Assembly: GCA_016707605.1 (NCBI GenBank)
Contig: JADJHJ010000003.1
Location: 310,001-374,000, forward strand
Direction: 5' to 3'
Origin: Candidatus Promineofilum glycogenicum
GTDB lineage: Bacteria > Chloroflexota > Anaerolineae > Promineifilales > Promineifilaceae
Length of the DNA stretch: 64,000 bases
Shown piece after piece: positions 53,400-61,171 of the stretch (the first letter of the stretch is position 1; every line of letters begins with the position of its first letter). The notes under the pieces were generated by a model that was not told where the DNA came from, searched no databases, and saw only the letters and a list, made by a program, of their open reading frames with translations. The position numbers and the translations under genes are program-made.

Positions 53400-54534
53400 G
53401 GAAGAAAAAGGCCACCGCCAGAATCACGTAGAGCACCAGCAACATCGCCCCTTCCAGCCAGATGCTCTTGCCGTCGAGAGAGACGAACGCGGCGATGAGG
53501 GCGGCTGCGGCGACGGCCAACACCTCATAGGACGTGAACTCCAGCGGCATCGGGTTGCCCAGCGCCAGACTGATGAACACCAGCAGCGGCGCGACAAAGA
53601 GGGCGATCTGCAAGCTGGAACCGATGGCGATGCTCAGACTCAAATCCATCTTGTTCTTCATCGCCACCTGGACGGCGACAAAGTGCTCGGCGGCGTTGCC
53701 AACCAGGGGGATGAGGATAACGCCTAGAAAGAACTCGCTCAACCCCAGCGCTTCGGTCACCGGCTCGACCGCGCCGACGAGGAACTCCGACAGCAGGGCG
53801 ATGAACCCAACGGCCACGACCAGAACGATCAGCGCATGGGCGGTGCTCCAGCCCAGGGGGGCATGCGCCTCGCGGGTCACGGGATCGGGTACTGTGGCGC
53901 CTGGTGTCCCCGCGACCGGGTGGGCGGCGTGGGCCTCAGCCTCGGCGGTCGTGCCGGAGGTGAAGGAGTAGAGGATGGTCAGACCATACATGACCAGAAT
54001 GGCCACGGCCACGCCGATGCTCACAAACTCGACCCGCTGGTGATCCGGCTCCAGAGCCTGATTGAAGAACGACGGGATGGCCAGGGCGAACACCGACAGC
54101 ACCAGCAGCGTGGCGTCGATGCCGGCATTGGCCGCGTTGAACTTCTGCACGCCATGTTTGATGCCGCCGGCCAACAGGGCCAGGCCCAGCACCAGTAGCA
54201 GGTTGCCCAGGATGGAGCCGGTGATGGAGGCCAGCACCAGATCGACAAGTCCCTGACGCAAGGCGACGATGGCGATGATGAGTTCGGCGGCGTTGCCCAG
54301 CGTGGCGTTGAGCAGGCCGCCGGCGCGCTGGCCCACCTTTTCGGCCAGCGCCTCGGTGCCCTCGCCGATCATGCCGGCCAGAGGAATGATGGCTAACGCC
54401 GAAGCCAGCAGGATGAGCGTCGGACTGGCGTGGGTGAACTCAAAGAAGATGGCCAGCGGGACGAAAATTGCAAAGATGAGCAAGATGGGGCCTAGCCCAG
54501 TAAAGTGCTCGATGCGCTTCAGGACGGAATTCAT
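53395..54534 (-). CDS. Ca2+/H+ antiporter, CAX/YfkE type
   Basis: About 379 residues and eleven hydrophobic segments. The ATG at 54534 follows GGAGGG at a proper distance; an earlier in-frame ATG would place this Shine-Dalgarno inside the gene. The two alpha repeats are seen as GNAAELIIAIVALRQGLVDL and GNAAEHFVAVQVAM, each with the ion-binding Glu, and GSILGNLLLVLG. It exports calcium in exchange for protons. It lies between the two FemAB paralogues, transcribed against both. Confidence 0.92.
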   Translation of the reverse strand: MNSVLKRIEHFTGLGPILLIFAIFVPLAIFFEFTHASPTLILLASALAIIPLAGMIGEGTEALAEKVGQRAGGLLNATLGNAAELIIAIVALRQGLVDLVLASITGSILGNLLLVLGLALLAGGIKHGVQKFNAANAGIDATLLVLSVFALAIPSFFNQALEPDHQRVEFVSIGVAVAILVMYGLTILYSFTSGTTAEAEAHAAHPVAGTPGATVPDPVTREAHAPLGWSTAHALIVLVVAVGFIALLSEFLVGAVEPVTEALGLSEFFLGVILIPLVGNAAEHFVAVQVAMKNKMDLSLSIAIGSSLQIALFVAPLLVFISLALGNPMPLEFTSYEVLAVAAAALIAAFVSLDGKSIWLEGAMLLVLYVILAVAFFFL

Positions 54535-54605
54535 GCAACCCTCCACGGTGAAATCGATTGAGGCGGGATTGTAACAGAAGCGTGACCAGGCTCAACAAAC
54601 TGTTG

Positions 54606-54645
54606 CTCTTTGCGTCCTCGCGCCCTTGCGTTAATCTTCTTTCCT
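54606..54645. repeat. Solo GCAAAGACG-type arm
   Basis: CTCTTTGCGTCCTCGCGCCC and TTGCGTTAATCTTCTTTCC match only the right arm of the family; no left arm is present. It lies directly before the second FemAB start and supplies its leader. Confidence 0.75.
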
Positions 54646-54647
54646 CT

Positions 54648-55781
54648 ATGGCTTCCATTACGAACAAGACGGCCGCCCGCGCGGCGACGTTCAAGCGCGA
54701 AGAGTCGCGCGCCACCTGGGACCAGGCTCTGGCCCGGCTGCCCTATGCCCACGCCCTGCAAAGCTGGGCCTGGGGGCAGTTCAAGGCGCGCTGGGGCTGG
54801 CGGTCGCTGCCGCTGACGTTGTCCGTGGGCGGCAACGGCTGGGAAGCGACGGCCGCGGCCCACGTCCTGCGCCGCAACCTGCCACGCACGCCCTACTGCG
54901 TCCTCTACGTGCCCAAAGGGCCGGCCCTCGACTACGCCGACGCCACGCTGCGCCGCCACGTCCTGGCCCAACTGGAGCAACTGGCGCGGCGCGAGCGGGC
55001 CATCTTCATCAAGATCGACCCGGAGGTGGTGCAAAGCTGGGGGCTGGAGGACGAGCGCGTGTCGCCGCTGGGCGCGGCGGTCATGCGCGACCTGTCGGCC
55101 CGCGGCTGGCGGCCGTCGGCCGAGCAGATTCAGTTCCGCAACACCGTCGAGTTGCCGCTGGAAAGCAGCGAGGAGCAACTGCTGGCGGCCATGAAGCAGA
55201 AGACGCGCTACAACATTCGCCTGGCCGAGCGCAAGGGGGTCAGCGTGCGGCCGGGCACGACGGCTGACCTGCCGGCCATCGCTGCCATGTACGCGGAGAC
55301 GGGCGCGCGCGACGGCTTTACGACGCGGCCGACGGCCTACTACCTCGACGGCTGGACGGCGCTCATGGAGGCCGGGCTGGCCCACCCGCTGCTGGCCGAG
55401 GTCGAGGGGCGGCCCGTCGCCGCGGTCATCCTGGTGCGTTTCGCCGACCGGGTTATCTACATGTACGGCGCGTCGCGCGACGAGGCCCGCGAGCGGATGC
55501 CCAACCATCTGTTGCAGTGGGAGGCGATCCGCTGGGCGCGGGCGCAGGGGGCCAAAGTCTACGACTTCTGGGGCGCGCCGGATGTGTTCGACGAGAGCGA
55601 CCGGCTGTGGGGCGTGTGGCGGTTTAAGGCCGGGTTCAACGGCGAGGTGGTGCGCTTCATCGGCGCGTGGGACTACACGCCGCGGCCGCTGCTCTACCGC
55701 CTCTATACGCAGGCCATCCCGCGCTACCTGAACAGGCTGCGCTCCCGCCGCGGGCGAGCGTCGAGTGAAATGCCTGGTTAA
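54648..55781 (+). CDS. FemAB-like aminoacyltransferase 2
   Basis: About 377 residues, paralogous to the product at 52268. The ATG at 54648 is chosen; the frame further upstream is only the solo repeat arm. Motifs are ALQSWAWGQFKARWGWRSLP, YVPKGPALDYADATLRR, LLAAMKQKTRYNIRLAERKG, VIYMYGASRDEARERMPNH and VYDFWGAPDVFDESD. The N-terminal 15 residues are extra compared with the first paralogue. The C-terminal tail is Arg-rich. Confidence 0.88.
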   Translation: MASITNKTAARAATFKREESRATWDQALARLPYAHALQSWAWGQFKARWGWRSLPLTLSVGGNGWEATAAAHVLRRNLPRTPYCVLYVPKGPALDYADATLRRHVLAQLEQLARRERAIFIKIDPEVVQSWGLEDERVSPLGAAVMRDLSARGWRPSAEQIQFRNTVELPLESSEEQLLAAMKQKTRYNIRLAERKGVSVRPGTTADLPAIAAMYAETGARDGFTTRPTAYYLDGWTALMEAGLAHPLLAEVEGRPVAAVILVRFADRVIYMYGASRDEARERMPNHLLQWEAIRWARAQGAKVYDFWGAPDVFDESDRLWGVWRFKAGFNGEVVRFIGAWDYTPRPLLYRLYTQAIPRYLNRLRSRRGRASSEMPG

Positions 55782-55792
55782 AGAAAGAAATG

Positions 55793-55866
55793 CTCACGCA
55801 AAGACGCAAAGTACGCCAAGCGAAGAAACCTTTCTTCGCTTGGCGTACTTTGCGTCTTTGCGTGAG
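55793..55866. repeat. Perfect 36-bp inverted repeat, GCAAAGACG family
   Basis: Arms 55793-55828 and 55831-55866 pair perfectly with only a 2-base centre (CC). It is the cleanest palindrome in the window and lies between two co-directional genes. Confidence 0.92.
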
Positions 55867-55901
55867 ATCTTCCGAATCCGGGGATAGTTGGAGGAGAGAA
55901 C

Positions 55902-56981
55902 ATGAGCCGAACGATTGTGGTGTTGGATGGCGACCAGACGGGACAGGAGTTGCTGGAGGAGTCGCTGCGCGTGCTCCAGCAGGACGTGATCCGCTATCCG
56001 TTGGAGTTCCTGCGCTTCGACCTGACCCTGGCCAACCGGCGGGCGACGAACAACCAGGTCGTCTACGAGGCCGGGCGGGCCATCCGCCAGTATCGCGTCG
56101 GCCTGAAGGCGGCCACGATCACGCCGGAGAAGGCCGGCGACGTGGGCAGCCCCAACGCCATCCTGCGCGACGTGATGGACGCCGAGATCATCCTGCGCAC
56201 CGGCCGGCGCATCCCCGGCGTGCGCCCCGTCGGCGGCATCTACGCCCCGATCAGCATCGTGCGCATGGCCCGCGACGACGCCTATGGCGCGCGCGAGTGG
56301 CGCGAGGGCGAGCCGGGCAGCCTGGGCGAGTACGCCTTTCGCACCGAGAAGATCTCGCGCTGGGTCTGCCGCGCCGTGGCCGAGTTCGCCTTCCAGCACG
56401 CCAAGGAGAACGGGGCCAAGGTCTTCGGCGGGCCGAAGTACACCGTCAGCCCGGTCTACGAAGGGCTGTTCAAGGAGGAGATGGACGCCGCCGCCGCCCG
56501 TCACCCCGACGTGCGCTACGAACCGCAGCTCATCGACGCCACGATGGCCCTGCTCATCACCACCAGCGGCGAGCCGCTGGTCATCCCCTCGCTCAACCGC
56601 GACGGCGACCTGCTGTCCGACCTGGTCTTGCAGATGTTCGGCTCCATTGCCGGGTCGGAGTCGATGGTCATCTCGCTCAACCAGGACGGCGTCATCGACT
56701 GCGTTATGGCCGAAGCGCCCCACGGCACGGCCCCCAGCCTGGAGGGCAAGAACGTGGCCAACCCGATGGCCATGATCCTGGCCGCCGCCGGGCTGCTGGG
56801 CCACATGGACGAGAAGGAGCTGAAAACGGCCAGCCGGGCCATCTATGAGGCCACGCTGGAGGCGGTCTACGACGGCGTGCGCACGGCCGACCTGACCGGC
56901 TCCAGCGCCACCGACCAGTTCACCAATGAGGTCATCCGGCGGGTGAAGAGCAAGTTGGAGGTGTGGTCGTCGTTGAAGTAG
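55902..56981 (+). CDS. Isocitrate/isopropylmalate dehydrogenase family protein
   Basis: A 359-residue beta-decarboxylating dehydrogenase. Motifs are VVLDGDQTGQELLEESLRVL at the N terminus, ILRTGRRIPGVRPVGGIYAP, the conserved VFGGPKYTVSPVYEGLFKE and the NAD(P)-binding AEAPHGTAPSLEGKNVANPM. SLNRDGDLLSDLVLQMFGS holds metal-binding Asp residues. The extended PHGTAP motif suits isocitrate dehydrogenase more than isopropylmalate dehydrogenase, but the protein is shorter than typical Icd (about 415). No leu or TCA genes adjoin. Substrate therefore left open. Confidence 0.85.
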   Translation: MSRTIVVLDGDQTGQELLEESLRVLQQDVIRYPLEFLRFDLTLANRRATNNQVVYEAGRAIRQYRVGLKAATITPEKAGDVGSPNAILRDVMDAEIILRTGRRIPGVRPVGGIYAPISIVRMARDDAYGAREWREGEPGSLGEYAFRTEKISRWVCRAVAEFAFQHAKENGAKVFGGPKYTVSPVYEGLFKEEMDAAAARHPDVRYEPQLIDATMALLITTSGEPLVIPSLNRDGDLLSDLVLQMFGSIAGSESMVISLNQDGVIDCVMAEAPHGTAPSLEGKNVANPMAMILAAAGLLGHMDEKELKTASRAIYEATLEAVYDGVRTADLTGSSATDQFTNEVIRRVKSKLEVWSSLK

Positions 56982-57062
56982 TATCCAGTATTCAGTACTC
57001 AATAGTTCAGTGGGTACTGACCTACTGGATACTGGATACTGTTTACTGTTTACTGCTTACTG
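56981..57062. repeat. Palindromic element, GTCAGTAG/CCAGTATTC family
   Basis: GTATCCAGTATTCAGTACTC on the left and CTACTGGATACTGGATACTG on the right, between convergent genes. Confidence 0.82.
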
Positions 57063-58262
57063 CTTCCCACTCACTTCCACCAGCGTCACCTCCGGCGGGC
57101 AGAGCAAACGCACCCGCGGCGCGGCCAGCCCCTCGAAGCCGATGCCGCGGGTGACGTAGAGGTGCGTCCGGCCAAGGGTGTAGTGGCCCATGACGAAGCG
57201 GCGGCCGAGCTGCGACGCCGTTAGCAGCGGGCCAATGAGCGGCAGCCGCACCTGCCCGCCGTGGGTGTGGCCACAGAGATAGAGGTCGATGCCCCGTTTG
57301 GCGGCTGCCAGCATCAATTCCGGCGAGTGGTAGAGCAGCACCCGCGGCCCGGCGTCCGGCGCGGCGGCCAGCACGCGGTCGAGCGTGGCCGTGTCGCGGG
57401 CGATGTCGTGGTGGCAGTCGAGGCCGAGCAGCGTCAGGCAGCGCCCGCGGCTGAGCGTTACCGCCACCGCCTCGTCGCGCAGCAGGCGCGCCGGCAGGCC
57501 GTCGAACAGGGGCGGGATGACCGCATGGAGATCGACCGGCGGCGTACCCAGGACGGCGAAGATTCCGTAGTGAGCGTGGAGTTGGCCCAGCAACCGGCGC
57601 ACCTGGGCATGGGTTTCCGGGTCTACGTTGTTAGATAAATTGACATAATCGCCGGTCAGTAATATCAGGTCAGGCTCCGTCGCCTTGACCAACTCCAGCA
57701 GTTGCGCCTCGCGCACGCTCAGCCGCTCCAGATGGATGTCGCCGACGTGGAGGATGCGAATGGGCGGCGCGCCGGGCGGCAGGCGTTCGCTGCTGATGGT
57801 CAAGTGGCTCAATCCGAGCCGGCTCGGCTCACCGAGCGCGGCGCGGTAGAGAACCAGCAGGCCGGCCAACTGCGCGGCGATGAGCAGCAGCAAGGCCGTC
57901 GGCCAGCCCAGCCAGAAGCCGGCCAGGCCCAGGCCAATGGCCACCGCCGTCCGCGGCAGGGCCAGGGCGGCGATCTGTCCCTGCCAGGGGCCGAAGGAGA
58001 CCCGGCGGCGTGGCAGCTCCTGGAGCAGCAGGGCATCGGCGGCGAAGAACGCCAGTAGCACGCCGCCCACGGCCACGGCCAACAGCGCCTCGCGCGCCGG
58101 CAGCCACCACAGTGCGCCGACGGCCGCGGCCAGCCCCGCCCCAGCCAGCCCGACCAGCCAGGTGGGCCAGCCGGCGGGCGCGTAGAAGGCTTTTAGCAGA
58201 AAGTGGAAGCGGCTCCGGGTCAGGACGTCATCCTCGGCCAGCGTGTCAAAGCTATGGGTCAT
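57057..58262 (-). CDS. Membrane-anchored metallophosphoesterase with altered metal motif
   Basis: About 401 residues, ATG at 58262. The N-terminal 150 residues contain four hydrophobic helices (for example WLVGLAGAGLAAAVGALWWL). The calcineurin-like domain follows: ILHVGDIHLERLS (DxH), LILLTGDYVNLS (GD), LLYHSPEL and CGHTHGGQVRLP (GHTH). The usual GNHD motif is replaced by LGTPPVDLH, so the catalytic Asn and His of motif III are missing. Activity may be altered, or the protein may use a variant centre. Related YkuE-type enzymes act on lipids or nucleotides outside the membrane. It is divergent from the next gene. Confidence 0.85.
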   Translation of the reverse strand: MTHSFDTLAEDDVLTRSRFHFLLKAFYAPAGWPTWLVGLAGAGLAAAVGALWWLPAREALLAVAVGGVLLAFFAADALLLQELPRRRVSFGPWQGQIAALALPRTAVAIGLGLAGFWLGWPTALLLLIAAQLAGLLVLYRAALGEPSRLGLSHLTISSERLPPGAPPIRILHVGDIHLERLSVREAQLLELVKATEPDLILLTGDYVNLSNNVDPETHAQVRRLLGQLHAHYGIFAVLGTPPVDLHAVIPPLFDGLPARLLRDEAVAVTLSRGRCLTLLGLDCHHDIARDTATLDRVLAAAPDAGPRVLLYHSPELMLAAAKRGIDLYLCGHTHGGQVRLPLIGPLLTASQLGRRFVMGHYTLGRTHLYVTRGIGFEGLAAPRVRLLCPPEVTLVEVSGKQ

Positions 58263-58304
58263 AGAGACGGCTATACCCCAAATAGACAGCCGGCGCAAAT
58301 GGGC

Positions 58305-58310
58305 TACAAT
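58305..58310 (+). promoter_or_regulatory. -10 box TACAAT
   Basis: GGGCTACAAT lies about 50 bases before the start of the D-cysteine-desulfhydrase-like gene, the same GCTACAAT form as at 38810. Confidence 0.4.
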
Positions 58311-58359
58311 ACCGGTCAATTCGTTGGCGCACTGCCGCGCCCCCGACTCCAGGATGCCT

Positions 58360-59337
58360 ATGGACCCCAAATTCCCCGCCCGCGTGCCCATCGCCTATCT
58401 GCCGACGCCCATCGAACGCCTGGAGCGCCTGTCGCGCCATCTGGGCGGGCCGGAGCTGTGGATCAAGCGCGACGACCAGACCGGGCTGGCCACCGGCGGC
58501 AACAAGACGCGCAAGCTGGAGTTCCTGGTGGCCGACGCGCTGGCCCAGGGTAGCGACCATCTGGTGACGACCGGCGCGCCGCAGAGTAACCACTGCCGCC
58601 AGACGGCCGCTGCCGCCGCCCGCTTCGGCCTGGGGTGCAGCCTCGTGCTGCGCGGCAGCAAGCCGGAGGCGACTACAGGCAACCTGCTGCTCGACCACCT
58701 GCTCGGCGCTCACGTCTACTGGAACGACGGCCGCGATTGCAGCGAGGCCATCGCCGCCGTGCAGGCCGAGTTGCGCTCGCTCGGCCGCCGGCCCTACCTC
58801 ATCCCCCTTGGCGGCTCCAACGTCATCGGCGCGACCGGCTACGTGCTGGCCATGCGCGAACTGATGGGCCAGTTGGAGGCCGAGCGGCTGAACGTCGACT
58901 TCATCGTCTTCGCCAGCAGCAGCGGCGGCACGCAGGCGGGCATCACCCTGGGGGCGCACGTCTACGGCTATCGCGGCGCGGCGCTGGGCATCAGCGTCGA
59001 TCACCCGGCCGACGCGCTGCGCACCCAGGTGGCGGCGCTGACCACAGCCACCGCCACCCACCTGGGCCTCGATAGTGTGTCGCTGGCCGACCGCATCGAT
59101 GTCAACGACGACTATCTGGGCGAGGGGTATGCCCGCGTGGGCGAGACGGAGCGCGAGGCCATCAAGCTCGTCGGCCAACTGGAGGGCATCCTGCTCGACC
59201 CGGTCTACACCGGCCGGGCGATGGGCGGGCTGATCGACCTGATCCGCTGGGGGGCGTTCACCCGCGGCCAGCGCGTGCTGTTTTGGCACACCGGCGGCGT
59301 GGCGGCGTTGCCCGCGTTTGCCGACCGGCTGTTGTAG
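58360..59337 (+). CDS. D-cysteine desulfhydrase/ACC deaminase family PLP enzyme
   Basis: About 325 residues. The ATG at 58360 (MDPKFPARVP) is preferred because AGGA ends five bases before it; 58354 is nearly as good. It belongs to the tryptophan-synthase-beta-fold PLP group: ELWIKRDDQTGLATGGNKTRKLE with the PLP-binding Lys (about residue 49), QSNHCRQTAAAAARFG and VFASSSGGTQAGIT. DPVYTGRAMGGLIDLI near the end is typical of D-cysteine desulfhydrases. It could degrade D-cysteine or a related D-amino acid or 1-aminocyclopropane carboxylate; the substrate is not fixed by sequence. Confidence 0.9.
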   Translation: MDPKFPARVPIAYLPTPIERLERLSRHLGGPELWIKRDDQTGLATGGNKTRKLEFLVADALAQGSDHLVTTGAPQSNHCRQTAAAAARFGLGCSLVLRGSKPEATTGNLLLDHLLGAHVYWNDGRDCSEAIAAVQAELRSLGRRPYLIPLGGSNVIGATGYVLAMRELMGQLEAERLNVDFIVFASSSGGTQAGITLGAHVYGYRGAALGISVDHPADALRTQVAALTTATATHLGLDSVSLADRIDVNDDYLGEGYARVGETEREAIKLVGQLEGILLDPVYTGRAMGGLIDLIRWGAFTRGQRVLFWHTGGVAALPAFADRLL

Positions 59338-59367
59338 GGCCTTCACGCGGCGACCCATTCGGCGCTT

Positions 59368-60522
59368 ATGCTCAAACGCATCCATCAACCTTTGCTGTTC
59401 GTTGTGGCCTTGCTGGCGCTGACCGCCTGTCGCCTTGACCCGGCCGGCACTGCGCCAACGGCCACCGCGCCCCTGTCTACCCCGACGCCACTGGTTATCG
59501 TCGCCACGCCCACGCCCCTCTCCGACGCCGACCTGCTGCCCATCGACATCGAGGAGCAACTGATCACCAACCTCTACGAGCGCGTCGGGCCGTCGGTCGT
59601 CCACGTCGCCTCGGAAGTCGTCACGATGGACTTCTTCTTCGGGCCGCTAGCCAGCGAGGGCACCGGCTCCGGCTTCGTCTGGGACGACGCCGGCCACATC
59701 GTCACCAACTACCACGTCGTCGAGGACGCCACGCGCATCGAGGTCATCTTCTCCGACGAGAGCCAGGTGGAGGCCGAAGTCGTCGGCGTAGACCCGCGCA
59801 ACGATCTGGCCGTGTTGCGCGTCGATCCGGCGGCCACGCCGCTGCAACCGCTGGCCCTGGGCGCGGCCGAGGCCATCCGCGTCGGCCAGCGGGCCATCGC
59901 CATCGGCAACCCGTTCGGTCTCGACCGGACGCTGACCACCGGCGTCGTCAGCGCCCTGGGCCGGCCGCTGGAAACGGAGACCGGCGACTACATCTTCAAC
60001 GTCATCCAGACCGACGCCGCCATCAACCCCGGCAACTCCGGCGGCCCGCTGCTCAACTCGCGCGGCGAGGTCATCGGCATCAACACCGCCATCCAGGAAG
60101 GGGCGGAGGGGATCGGCTTTGCCGTGCCGGTGGACACGCTGCGGCGGGTCGTGCCCGTGCTGGTCAGCGAGGGGCGCTACCCGCACGCGACGCTGGGGCT
60201 GCTAGGCTACTCGATCAGCGCCGCGCTGGCCGAGGCGCTGGGGCTGCCGGTGGAGCGGGGGGTGCTGGTGGCCCAACTGGGGCGCGGCGGCCCGGCCGAC
60301 GCCGCCGGCGTGCGCGGCGCGCAACAGGAGGTCATCGTCGGCAACCGGCGCGTGCTGGCCGGCGGCGACATCATCACCCACCTGGACGGACGCGAGATCG
60401 CCGACTGGAACGCGCTTCTGGAGTATCTGGAACTCAACAAGCTGGTTGGCGACCCGGTGACGCTGACGTTGCTGCGCGACGGGCAGCCGTTGACGGTTGA
60501 GGCGACGCTGGCCGTGGAGTAG
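59368..60522 (+). CDS. HtrA/DegP-like serine protease, lipoprotein, with PDZ
   Basis: A 384-residue paralogue of the protein at 11202. The signal peptide is MLKRIHQPLLFVVALLALTAC with lipobox LTAC. A Thr/Pro-rich linker follows, then the S1C domain: His in TNYHVVEDATRIEV, Asp in DPRNDLAVLRVD and Ser in NPGNSGGPLL. The PDZ domain (about 280-384) includes GVLVAQLGRGGPADAAGVRG. It starts 30 bases after the previous gene, in the same direction, without Shine-Dalgarno. Likely envelope quality control. Confidence 0.92.
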   Translation: MLKRIHQPLLFVVALLALTACRLDPAGTAPTATAPLSTPTPLVIVATPTPLSDADLLPIDIEEQLITNLYERVGPSVVHVASEVVTMDFFFGPLASEGTGSGFVWDDAGHIVTNYHVVEDATRIEVIFSDESQVEAEVVGVDPRNDLAVLRVDPAATPLQPLALGAAEAIRVGQRAIAIGNPFGLDRTLTTGVVSALGRPLETETGDYIFNVIQTDAAINPGNSGGPLLNSRGEVIGINTAIQEGAEGIGFAVPVDTLRRVVPVLVSEGRYPHATLGLLGYSISAALAEALGLPVERGVLVAQLGRGGPADAAGVRGAQQEVIVGNRRVLAGGDIITHLDGREIADWNALLEYLELNKLVGDPVTLTLLRDGQPLTVEATLAVE

Positions 60523-60556
60523 ACTCACATCGATTTCCAGCGCCAGAGAAACGTGC

Positions 60557-60562
60557 TAGAAT
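60557..60562 (+). promoter_or_regulatory. -10 box TAGAAT before the thioesterase
   Basis: GTGCTAGAATG lies 43 bases before the ATG at 60606. -35 not clear. Confidence 0.4.
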
Positions 60563-60605
60563 GCGCGTTAGTCACATACCACCCAGCCCCATTACCCGAT
60601 GTAGC

Positions 60606-61052
60606 ATGACCCAGACCACCTATCCCTATGAGATCAGCCTCGAAGTCGCCTTCCGCGACATCGACGCCATGGGTTTCGTCAACAATGCCGTCTTCTTCGC
60701 CTACTTCGAGACGGTGCGCATCAAGTACCTGGGCGAGGTCATGCGCAGCGGCCTGCTGGGCACGGAACTGCTCGACCTGCCGCTCATCCTCGTCGATGCC
60801 AGTTGCACCTACAAATCGCCGGCCCTGTTGACCGAGGTTCTGCACATCGGCGCCGGCGTCTCCCGCTTCGGCACCAAGAGCTTCGATATGCTCTATCGCG
60901 TGCAGGGCGAGGACGGCCGCCTGGTGGCCTATGGCAAGACGGTGCAGGTGATGTACGACTACATCACCCGCAGCGCCTTCCCCATCCCTGACGGCGTGCA
61001 ACAGTTCGTCGCCCGCTTCCAGGCGGGGTGGGAGCCGCCGGCTTATCCGTAA
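60606..61052 (+). CDS. Acyl-CoA thioesterase, 4HBT/YbgC-like hotdog fold
   Basis: A 148-residue hotdog protein. The ATG at 60606 is chosen; the upstream in-frame codon at 60561 overlaps the -10 box. Motifs are VAFRDIDAMGFVNNAVFFAYFE, in which the Asp and the following Gly-x-Val-Asn match the catalytic loop of 4-hydroxybenzoyl-CoA/YbgC thioesterases, then KSPALLTEVLHIGAGVSRFG and YRVQGEDGRLVAYGKTVQV. It hydrolyses acyl-CoA thioesters; the chain specificity is unknown. Confidence 0.9.
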   Translation: MTQTTYPYEISLEVAFRDIDAMGFVNNAVFFAYFETVRIKYLGEVMRSGLLGTELLDLPLILVDASCTYKSPALLTEVLHIGAGVSRFGTKSFDMLYRVQGEDGRLVAYGKTVQVMYDYITRSAFPIPDGVQQFVARFQAGWEPPAYP

Positions 61053-61171
61053 GCAGTAGGTCAGTCAGTCAGTAGGTCAGTGAGTCAGTAGGTCAGTAGG
61101 TCAGTAGGTCAGTAACTGAAGTGAAAGCTGACTGACTGACCTACTGACTCACTGACCTACTGACCTACTGC
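61053..61171. repeat. Palindromic element, GTCAGTAG family
   Basis: AAGCAGTAGGTCAGTCAGTC and following repeats on the left; CTGACTGACTGACCTACTGA and following repeats on the right, between convergent genes. Confidence 0.9.

Noticed and set aside
61053..61171. Possible CRISPR array
   Set aside because: The GTCAGTAG runs are tandem 8-10-nt units forming an inverted repeat, without unique spacers of constant length or cas genes.
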